Shown here: one piece after another, positions 1-4,669 of the stretch
Layout: each line of letters starts with the position of its first letter
Position numbering within the stretch: the first letter of the stretch is position 1
Source of the DNA: an uncultured Oscillospiraceae bacterium
GTDB lineage: Bacteria; Bacillota; Clostridia; Oscillospirales; Oscillospiraceae
Length of the DNA: 5,817 bases
Direction: 5' to 3'
NCBI GenBank assembly: GCA_910588105.1
Contig: CAJUQD010000097.1
Location: forward strand, 1 to 5,817
Translations under genes and position numbers: made by a program
Notes under the pieces: model-generated
What the model was told of the DNA's origin: nothing
Seen by the model: only the letters and a program-made list of their open reading frames with translations
The model's database searches: none

Positions 1-413
1 AGTGTAGTCTGTGATAAACTGAATGTGTCGCTCCAAGGCGGATAGCGGCTGGAGTGACAGCAGTTGTTGAGGGCCGACAGCATTTTCTTCCGGCTGGCAG
101 GGAGCAGCCCGAAAAAGGTGAGCCGCAGGTCAAAGGCGTACAGAGCATAGTCGTGATCGGAAAACCAGACAATGCGGGTTTCGGGGTTCCGCTCCTTTGC
201 CAGCCGCACCGTTTCCATTCCCTCTGGCCCTGACTGGACTACCAGCATAATCAGGTAGGTGTTGTTTTTCACATAGGCAAAAAAGGGTTCCCGTTCGCCG
301 TTGAACTCCTTAAACACCGGCTTGATCTGCGCGTCCCACAGCAGGTCCTCCATCAGCTCCCGGATGCGGTGGTTTTCCTCTGCGTCCGGGCCGTACATCA
401 CAATGCGGAGCAT
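1..413 (-). CDS. Degenerate receiver-domain protein (partial, C-terminus outside window)
   Basis: The reading frame opens at ATG 413-411, with GGGAGG 8 nt upstream, and runs off the window edge without a stop (137 codons visible). The first ~118 residues align almost position for position with the receiver domain of the response regulator at 583-1326; for example the segment around residues 52-65 and the DYA at 88-90 match its layout. The functional residues are missing. The acidic pair is Tyr7-Gly8, the phospho-acceptor Asp57 is Leu57, and the conserved Lys falls at Leu104; only Ser85 remains near the Thr/Ser position. It is therefore probably a phosphorylation-independent pseudo-receiver, and may continue into an output domain beyond the window. 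It is divergent from the response regulator/kinase operon and shares its control region. After about residue 118 the frame looks less protein-like than the adjacent frame, so a frameshift is possible. The receiver fold is fairly sure; the function is unknown. Confidence 0.7.
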   Translation of the reverse strand, partial: MLRIVMYGPDAEENHRIRELMEDLLWDAQIKPVFKEFNGEREPFFAYVKNNTYLIMLVVQSGPEGMETVRLAKERNPETRIVWFSDHDYALYAFDLRLTFFGLLPASRKKMLSALNNCCHSSRYPPWSDTFSLSQTT

Positions 414-455
414 TTTTCGCGCCTCCCTTGCCAGGTTTTTTTCACAGATAGTTCC

Positions 456-483
456 ATTTTACATTTTTGTGGGGAAAGGTCAA
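456..483 (-). promoter_or_regulatory. Predicted sigma-A promoter for the degenerate receiver gene
   Basis: On the minus strand, TTGACC (483-478) is followed after 16 bp by TAAAAT (461-456). Each box matches the consensus at 5 of 6 positions. The start codon lies about 43 bp downstream of the -10. The -35 begins 5 bp from the nearer direct repeat (489-500), so a regulator bound there would touch the polymerase site. Confidence 0.55.
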
Positions 484-488
484 TAGCA

Positions 489-521
489 ACGCCTCGAATT
501 GGCCTTGGTACGCCTCGAATT
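489..521. repeat. Two 12-bp direct repeats, likely LytTR-regulator binding site
   Basis: ACGCCTCGAATT occurs at 489-500 and again, identically, at 510-521, a 21-bp period (two helical turns) with a 9-bp gap. LytTR-family regulators such as AgrA are known to bind pairs of direct repeats about 21-22 bp apart next to the -35 box. Here the repeats lie between divergent genes, one encoding a LytTR regulator. They end 2 bp before the weak plus-strand -35 and start 5 bp from the minus-strand -35. The repeat sequence does not closely match the published AgrA consensus, so assignment rests on geometry and context. Confidence 0.6.
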
Positions 522-523
522 TA

Positions 524-552
524 TTGTTTTCAAACTGATGTTCCCGTTAAAT
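524..552 (+). promoter_or_regulatory. Weak predicted promoter of the response regulator-kinase operon
   Basis: TTGTTT (524-529) and TTAAAT (547-552) are separated by 17 bp, matching consensus at about 3/6 and 4/6 positions. The weak boxes immediately downstream of the direct repeats fit an activator-dependent promoter. The start codon is 30 bp downstream of the -10. This is a prediction from sequence only. Confidence 0.35.
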
Positions 553-570
553 TGCGCCTTGACCGGCGCG

Positions 571-578
571 GGAGGTGA
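571..578 (+). promoter_or_regulatory. Ribosome binding site deciding a TTG start
   Basis: GGAGGTGA lies 7 nt (measured from GGAGG) before TTG at 583. The upstream in-frame start candidate at 499 has no ribosome site, falls inside a direct repeat, and would add 28 residues before the receiver domain. The TTG start places the first beta strand of the receiver at residues 2-6, as expected. Confidence 0.8.
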
Positions 579-582
579 TTTT

Positions 583-1326
583 TTGCATCTGATTATCGTG
601 GAAGATTTGCCATTCGATCAAGAGAAGCTGGCGGACCTGATCCGGCAGGACTGCGCCAGCCATGGAGAGAGCGTGGACCTCTCTTTCTATGCCAGCGGTG
701 AGGATTTTCTGGCGCACTACCGCCCGAAATCCTGTGACGGGCTTTTCCTGGACGTTTTACTTGGCGGACTGACCGGCATTGAAGTGGCCCGGAGGGTCCG
801 GGAGGCGGAGAAGCGTTTGCCGGTCATATTCACCACAAGAGAGCGGGACTACGCCGTAGACGGTTTTGCCGTGGATGCCACGGATTATCTGGTCAAGCCG
901 CTGGACCCGGCGCAGGTCGGCCGTTGTATGGAGCGGCTTCGGAGTTATCTGGCCGCGCCGTCCTCCATCTCCCTTTTGGAACCGTCCGGGCGGGGACATT
1001 CCGCGCCCGTGGAGGTAGCCCTGGACGATGTTTTGTACGGCCAATATCTGGACCATGTAATGACCGTGTATACCTGCTCCGGCGCATACCGCACCCGCAG
1101 CTCCTTCCAGGACTTCACGGCCCAGCTTCCCCATACCGGGCGCTTCTATGTCTGTGGTCGGGGGCTGGTGGTGAATCTGTCCCAGGTGGCACGGGTTCTG
1201 GACAGCGAACTGCTGTTGAAAAACGGGGAAAGGCTCTCCTTCAGCCGGAACCGGAGGCAGGAAATCCAAAAGGCATACGCGGAATGGGCCGCTGACCGCA
1301 CCCGGAAAGGGAGGTGGGCGAGGTGA
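583..1326 (+). CDS. LytTR-family response regulator (AgrA/VirR-like)
   Basis: This is a 247-residue cytoplasmic transcription regulator that starts at TTG 583 behind a strong GGAGGTGA. The receiver domain (about 2-120) has a complete phosphorylation site: acidic pair Glu7-Asp8, phospho-acceptor Asp57 in LDV, Thr84-Thr85, and Lys105 in YLVKP. The C-terminal LytTR DNA-binding domain (about 130-240) shows the typical FYVCGRGLVVNLSQV segment followed by a basic SFSRNRRQEI stretch. Length and domain order are usual for the AgrA/LytR class. The stop overlaps the start of the sensor kinase gene, so the two are translationally coupled, and that kinase is its expected phospho-donor. The pair of direct repeats upstream suggests autoregulation and control of the divergent receiver-like gene. 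The family is certain; the signal and regulon are not visible. Confidence 0.93.
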   Translation: MHLIIVEDLPFDQEKLADLIRQDCASHGESVDLSFYASGEDFLAHYRPKSCDGLFLDVLLGGLTGIEVARRVREAEKRLPVIFTTRERDYAVDGFAVDATDYLVKPLDPAQVGRCMERLRSYLAAPSSISLLEPSGRGHSAPVEVALDDVLYGQYLDHVMTVYTCSGAYRTRSSFQDFTAQLPHTGRFYVCGRGLVVNLSQVARVLDSELLLKNGERLSFSRNRRQEIQKAYAEWAADRTRKGRWAR

Positions 1327-2630
1327 ATGTTTTTCTGTCAGCCGCCGTCAATAATTTTGTCCTGTCCATCCCCTCCCACCTGATGGCTTACTGGCCCTTC
1401 CGGGACCGTCTGCGCTTTGCCTTATGGAAGGTCCTGCTGCCGGTATGCCTCATCCAGATCACGCAGTCCGCTTTTTATGGCTATACCGTTTTGCAGGGCG
1501 GCAACGGCCAGGCCGTAGCTTATGGCATCGCTCCTGTTTACATGGCGCTCTATTTCTTATCGGTCAAGGACGATCAATTTAAGGTGCTGTTTCTGTACCT
1601 GTTTGTCACAGACTATACGATGATCCTGCGGGGCGCATCCGTCTTTTTGGAGGCCCGCTTTTTCTATCAGCCCGGAATGGATTTTACCTCCCCGACCAGC
1701 ACCCTGCTGAATCTGGCGCTGCTGGTGATGTCGGCCCCCTTTATGCTCCGGCTGTTCTCCAATGCCAGGGAGAAGGTGTTCAGCACAGACGCGCCCATGT
1801 TCTGGCGCACGGCATGGCTGGTCCCCGCCTGCACCACGGCTATTGTAATCATCTTCACCGCCAGCTTTGAGCCGGAAAAGGTCCGTTCCTTCCACTTCCT
1901 TTTTGCGCGTGTGCTTTTGCTGCTGTGCGTGTTCGTGGTCTACGCCATCCTGCTGGACGCGCTGGACGGCATCCGCCGCCAAGCCGCGCTGACGGAACAG
2001 ACAGCGATGCAGGAACAGCTTCTGGCCCTCCAGCGGACACAGTATGAACAGCTCTTACAGCACAATGAAGAAGTGAAAGCGGCCCGTCACGATCTGCGCC
2101 AGCATCTGGAAGTGATGCGGGCCTATTTGGAGAAGAAGGACACAGACGGAGCATTGGCCTATCTGGACGCTTATGCCAAAAAGCTGCCTGCCGACATCCA
2201 GCGGACGTTCGCCCGGAATTTTGCCTTGAACGCGGTCTGTACCAGCTATGCGGAAAAGGCGCGGGAGTATGAGATCGACTATGATGTTGAAATGGACGTA
2301 CCGGAGCGGCTATCCATAAACGAGCCGGAAGTGTGCGCCCTGTTGGGGAACCTGCTGAAAAACGCGGTGGAAGCCTGCCGGGAGGTCCGCTGTTCGGCCC
2401 CGTTTATCCGGGTGCGCGGGACGTGCGAGGACGGCCACATTGTAATCACCGTGGACAATACCTGCGAACAGGAGCCGGTATGGGAGAATGGCCGGATTCT
2501 CTCCACGAAACATGAAGGCTATGGCATCGGGACCTGGGCTGTCCGGGCGGTGGCGGAACGGACGGGCGGCACAGCGGATTTCTCCTGCAAGGACGGCGTA
2601 TTTTATGCCTCCGTATTCTTGTATGAGTGA
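1323..2630 (+). CDS. GHKL-domain sensor histidine kinase (AgrC-like)
   Basis: This is a 435-residue membrane sensor kinase. GTG 1323 is preferred over the in-frame GTG 1314 because AGGGAGG (1308-1314) sits 8 nt before it and it gives the usual 4-nt GTGA overlap with the response regulator stop. The N-terminal half is hydrophobic, with about six or seven membrane segments (roughly 5-24, 32-57, 65-81, 88-109, 128-145, 165-182, 192-214). A helical, probably coiled-coil stretch (about 215-250) follows. The phospho-acceptor motif is ARHDLRQHLE with His256. The ATPase domain has an N box (NLLKNAVEA, Asn343 and Asn347), VDN at 377-379 and a glycine box GYGIG at 399-403. This resembles quorum-peptide sensors, but no propeptide or processing gene is visible nearby, so the ligand is unknown. 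The 3' end overlaps the convergent recombinase gene by 28 bp. Confidence 0.92.
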   Translation: MNVFLSAAVNNFVLSIPSHLMAYWPFRDRLRFALWKVLLPVCLIQITQSAFYGYTVLQGGNGQAVAYGIAPVYMALYFLSVKDDQFKVLFLYLFVTDYTMILRGASVFLEARFFYQPGMDFTSPTSTLLNLALLVMSAPFMLRLFSNAREKVFSTDAPMFWRTAWLVPACTTAIVIIFTASFEPEKVRSFHFLFARVLLLLCVFVVYAILLDALDGIRRQAALTEQTAMQEQLLALQRTQYEQLLQHNEEVKAARHDLRQHLEVMRAYLEKKDTDGALAYLDAYAKKLPADIQRTFARNFALNAVCTSYAEKAREYEIDYDVEMDVPERLSINEPEVCALLGNLLKNAVEACREVRCSAPFIRVRGTCEDGHIVITVDNTCEQEPVWENGRILSTKHEGYGIGTWAVRAVAERTGGTADFSCKDGVFYASVFLYE

Positions 2631-3250
2631 CGGCCCTTTTTCCCCGTCATGGATTGGAAGGGCAGGCCCCGCTCACTGGCCCAGCGGTAGACGGTGGTAA
2701 TATGGATCCCCAGGTGTTCGCAAAGCGTCTTGCTGGTGATCTCCCTGCGCCGCCAGCGCAGATACCACTCGTCAAAATCCTCCGGCACAGGTTTCCGCTC
2801 CGCGCCGAATTTCACGCCTCTGGCTTTGGCGGCGGCAATGCCCTCCGCCTGCCGCTGGCGGATGTTCTCCCGTTCGCTCTGCGCCACATAGCTGAGAAGC
2901 TGGAGAACAATGTCCGCGATCAGCGTCCCGGTCAGGTCCCGGTGATTGCTGGTGTCCAGCAGGGGCATATCCAGCACCCGGATGTCGGCTTGGATCTCTT
3001 TGGTGATATGCCTCCACTGTTCCAAAATTTCCTCATAGTTTCTTCCCAGCCGGTCGATGCTTTTGATGATCAAAAGGTCGCCCGGTTTTAATTTTTTGAT
3101 CAACTTTCGGTAGGCCGGACGGTTGAAGTCCTTGCCGCTCTGCTTATCCAAAAACAGATCCACCTCCGATATGCCGAGGTTGGTCAAGGCCGCAAGCTGG
3201 CGATCCTCGTTCTGGTCGCGGGTGGAAACGCGGATATAGGCGTAGGTCAT
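2603..3250 (-). CDS. Small serine recombinase (resolvase/invertase family)
   Basis: This is a 215-residue site-specific recombinase. ATG 3250 is chosen because GGAGG (3263-3259) lies 8 nt upstream and the protein then begins MTYAYIRVST, the canonical family start; an earlier in-frame start at 3319 would run through a dyad and the ribosome site. Ser9 in RVST is the predicted nucleophile with Arg7 beside it. SIDRLGRN (64-71) is the second active-site motif. Residues about 100-145 form the long helix with SERENIRQRQAEG, and about 168-192 a C-terminal helix-turn-helix (REITSKTLCEHLG...YRW). Length matches Tn3-type resolvases and Pin-type invertases rather than large serine integrases. It could resolve cointegrates or invert a segment; no second crossover site was found in the window. 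It converges on and overlaps the kinase gene, and no terminator is visible. Confidence 0.93.
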   Translation of the reverse strand: MTYAYIRVSTRDQNEDRQLAALTNLGISEVDLFLDKQSGKDFNRPAYRKLIKKLKPGDLLIIKSIDRLGRNYEEILEQWRHITKEIQADIRVLDMPLLDTSNHRDLTGTLIADIVLQLLSYVAQSERENIRQRQAEGIAAAKARGVKFGAERKPVPEDFDEWYLRWRRREITSKTLCEHLGIHITTVYRWASERGLPFQSMTGKKGRHSYKNTEA

Positions 3251-3263
3251 GGGGTGTACCTCC

Positions 3264-3289
3264 ACAATAGATTTTGTCCCATCTATTGT
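3264..3289. promoter_or_regulatory. 26-bp dyad upstream of the recombinase: candidate crossover site or operator
   Basis: ACAATAGAT (3264-3272) and ATCTATTGT (3281-3289) are perfect 9-bp inverted arms around an 8-bp core (TTTGTCCC) with central dinucleotide GT. The element directly abuts the recombinase ribosome site. Crossover sites of small serine recombinases are known to be 26-28 bp imperfect dyads, often near the recombinase gene. On the minus strand TACAAT (3290-3285), a possible -10, falls in the distal arm, so binding would repress transcription. Whether it is a res/inversion site or only an operator cannot be told from one copy. Confidence 0.55.
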
Positions 3290-3301
3290 AGCGGACAGGC
3301 C

Positions 3302-3315
3302 CCGCCCTGGGGCGG
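3302..3315. repeat. GC-rich 14-bp dyad upstream of the recombinase
   Basis: CCGCCC (3302-3307) and GGGCGG (3310-3315) are perfect inverted arms. A minus-strand TTGACC (3319-3314) overlaps its edge, but the gap to the TACAAT in the neighbouring dyad is 23 bp, too long for a normal promoter. It may be a protein-binding site or a leader hairpin; no U-tract follows on either strand. Confidence 0.35.
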
Positions 3316-3436
3316 TCAATATCGCTCCGTATTTTTATCGGAAATTTCTGTCCCAAAACCGCAGATGCACCCGCAGGACTTTCCCGCCCTCAAAGGCTTG
3401 CAGCAGCAGGGAAAACGGTAGTTTCGATGGAATAGG

Positions 3437-3639
3437 CGAGCAATGTATTGGAATATCCTTTTCGGATTTTCCAATACGCTCGTTGGGGTTCCCCCAAGCC
3501 CCGGACTGGCCGCAGAGCGTCCAGTCGAACACGCCTGACGGCGTGGCTTTGCGCTCCCTTCGGTCGCTCATTCCTGCACATCCGCGCAGGAAGTACGAGG
3601 CGCATCCGCGCCTGTCAGGGTTGCGCCGGTAACGGCGCA
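3437..3639 (-). other. Dense hairpin series, candidate structured RNA or single-stranded DNA element
   Basis: About 200 bp contain consecutive inverted repeats. 3437-3482: arms CGAGC and GTATTGGAA pair with TTCCAATAC and GCTCG, with an inner ATCC/GGAT, a TTTTC loop and a 3-nt bulge. 3483-3497: TTGGGG/CCCCAA. 3504-3526: GACTGG/CCAGTC with inner CGC/GCG. 3530-3545: CACGCC/GGCGTG. 3551-3567: a weaker one. 3571-3592: a 9-bp stem. 3598-3613: AGGCGC/GCGCCT. 3622-3639: TGCGCCG/CGGCGCA. The last overlaps the SLOG gene 3' end. The 3571 and 3598 stems share the same loop (GGAT on the minus strand). The single mismatch in the 3571 stem is a G-U wobble on the minus strand but A-C on plus, which favours a minus-strand transcript. 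Role unknown: a 3' UTR RNA, a single-strand origin and an inserted palindromic element are all possible. Confidence 0.6.
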
Positions 3640-4190
3640 GTTTTCTCATGGGAGACTTGCTGGGTGATGGGGTCGATCACAATGATCTCCCGGCCCATCT
3701 TCCGGGCATAGTTGACTGTTGCGCCGGTGCCGCTGCGCCGTGCTCCGTTGAAAACAGCCAGCAGCAGACCAGCCAATTCCACCAGCCGATGGTTCCGGTC
3801 GATCATGCAGCCGTCATAGTATTGGCGGCTCACATAGTCAACCGAATCGGCCCGTTTCAGAATAGAATGATACCGCTCCCGCGCTGAACTGCTCCACCTG
3901 TCTGCCTGCCCTTCATGGGGCAGGACACAGCGGAGTTTCAGCGCGGGATTTTTTTCGCGCAGGGACAGGACGATCTCTGCCGCCCAGCAATCTACCCCGT
4001 CTGCGCCCCCGGTAAAATACTCTGTCACCCCGGCCCCAGCCAGCGTTGCGATCTGCTCCGCCAGGGTTTCTTTTAACGCTATGCACCGTGGGTCCGCCTC
4101 ATTGTCCTTCCAGGGAAACTTATGCGGACGGTGGCCGGTGAAGGCACAGGCACCACACATCTGTTTCCGAGGGCCGCTTGCCGTTTTCAT
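3615..4190 (-). CDS. SLOG-family protein (DUF1273/YpsA-like)
   Basis: This is a 191-residue Rossmann-like protein of the SLOG superfamily, whose members are proposed to bind or process nucleotide-derived ligands; the substrate here is unknown. Visible hallmarks are FTGHRPHKFPW (17-27), the glycine-rich FTGGADGVDCWAAE (59-72), MIDRNHRLVE (129-138), and FNGARRSGTGATVNYARK (147-164). All are in the expected order and the length is normal for the family. The start at ATG 4190 has a modest GAGG about 10 nt upstream; Met11 is a weaker alternative. A near-consensus promoter lies in the divergent region shared with the XRE gene, so the two are probably co-controlled. The final codons (ACTGCGCCG...) are part of the hairpin at 3622-3639, so the last residues (about 180-191) may reflect overlap with that structured element rather than conserved protein. 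Confidence 0.88.
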   Translation of the reverse strand: MKTASGPRKQMCGACAFTGHRPHKFPWKDNEADPRCIALKETLAEQIATLAGAGVTEYFTGGADGVDCWAAEIVLSLREKNPALKLRCVLPHEGQADRWSSSARERYHSILKRADSVDYVSRQYYDGCMIDRNHRLVELAGLLLAVFNGARRSGTGATVNYARKMGREIIVIDPITQQVSHEKTAPLPAQP

Positions 4191-4235
4191 TTCATCACAT
4201 CCTCTGACGAGATATTGAACACAATACCACCACCC

Positions 4236-4264
4236 ATGATAAAGGATATAATATCGTGTGTCAA
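4236..4264 (-). promoter_or_regulatory. Near-consensus sigma-A promoter for the SLOG gene
   Basis: On the minus strand, TTGACA (4264-4259, perfect) is followed after exactly 17 bp by TATCAT (4241-4236, 5/6). Transcription would start near 4229, giving a leader of about 39 nt. A strong promoter next to a divergent repressor-like gene suggests it is normally held under repression. Confidence 0.75.
4245..4255. promoter_or_regulatory. Palindrome within the SLOG promoter spacer, possible operator
   Basis: GATATAATATC is a perfect palindrome with 5-bp arms, lying wholly between the -35 and -10 boxes of the SLOG promoter. GATAT also occurs at 4211-4215 and 4306-4310 in the same intergenic region. 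The neighbouring XRE-type protein is the obvious candidate binder. Short AT palindromes arise by chance, so this is tentative. Confidence 0.35.
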
Positions 4265-4282
4265 GAAATACAGAGGATAAAA

Positions 4283-4309
4283 TACCGCATTATAGAAACG
4301 GATGCGATA
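4283..4309. promoter_or_regulatory. Imperfect dyad upstream of the XRE gene, possible autoregulatory operator
   Basis: TACCGCAT (4283-4290) and ATGCGATA (4302-4309) are inverted 8-bp arms with one mismatch around an 11-bp centre. They lie 30-56 bp before the XRE gene start. A TACAAT (-10-like, 4310-4315) directly follows, though no good -35 is visible. The position suits autorepression by the XRE protein. Confidence 0.4.
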
Positions 4310-4338
4310 TACAATAAAGCGGAAAGGGGGCTTGCGTG

Positions 4339-4656
4339 ATGTACGAAGAATTTACACAGGACCGTATCGCACAACTGAGAACGCAGCGGGAAGTATCCGC
4401 CCGTGATATGTCTCTATCGCTGGGACAAAATAACAGCTATATCAATCAAATCGAAAACAAAAAGGCATTGCCCTCTTTGCAGGGGCTGTTCTATATCTGT
4501 GAGTATTTCGGCATCACGCCGCACCAGTTTTTTGACGAGGGTACCGCATATCCCACACAACTGGCAGACCTGATGGACGATTTGAAGAAGCTGGATGTGG
4601 AGACACTGGCTCATGTCTCCGCGCTGATAAAGGCGATCACTTCCAAGCGACCATGA
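4339..4656 (+). CDS. XRE-family helix-turn-helix transcriptional regulator
   Basis: This is a 105-residue DNA-binding protein. ATG 4339 is preferred to the preceding GTG 4336 because the purine-rich AAAGGGGG (4323-4330) then sits 8 nt away. The N-terminal two thirds form an XRE/Cro-type domain: RIAQLRTQREVSARDMSLSLG, then the recognition region NNSYINQIENKKALPSLQGL, and a trailing FYICEYFGITPHQFFDE helix segment (to about residue 67). The C-terminal part (about 70-105) is a short helical tail, probably for dimerisation; no protease or ligand domain is present. Such small regulators are common on Clostridial conjugative elements. It is transcribed divergently from the SLOG gene across a region with two dyads and ends 13 bp from the convergent DUF6017 gene. 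It is a likely local repressor; its targets are inferred. Confidence 0.9.
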   Translation: MYEEFTQDRIAQLRTQREVSARDMSLSLGQNNSYINQIENKKALPSLQGLFYICEYFGITPHQFFDEGTAYPTQLADLMDDLKKLDVETLAHVSALIKAITSKRP

Positions 4657-4669
4657 CCGCACATGGTTT

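Noticed and set aside
499..582. Upstream start for the response regulator
   Set aside because: It would add 28 residues before the receiver, lacks a ribosome site and overlaps the direct repeats and predicted promoter. TTG 583 has an ideal GGAGG.
757..1269. 170-residue minus-strand open frame inside the response regulator gene
   Set aside because: It is entirely antisense to a well-supported receiver-LytTR protein and has low-complexity Gly/Pro/Gln composition, typical of a GC-rich shadow frame.
3437..3482. Resemblance of the large hairpin to group II intron domain V
   Set aside because: The GAGC...GTAT start and GAAAA loop on the minus strand are superficially similar, but the stem is 46 nt instead of about 34, the bulge is different, and no intron-encoded reverse transcriptase is present.
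3622..3645. TGCGCCG/CGGCGCA hairpin plus GTTTTC as a plus-strand terminator
   Set aside because: The T-run is short and there is no plus-strand gene ending just upstream. It is better explained as part of the hairpin series on the minus strand.
3335..3649. 104-residue minus-strand open frame across the hairpin region
   Set aside because: It starts inside the SLOG gene in another frame, has no ribosome site, has no recognisable domain, and is built largely from palindromic DNA. Conservation at DNA or RNA level is the more economical explanation, though a small protein cannot be fully excluded.
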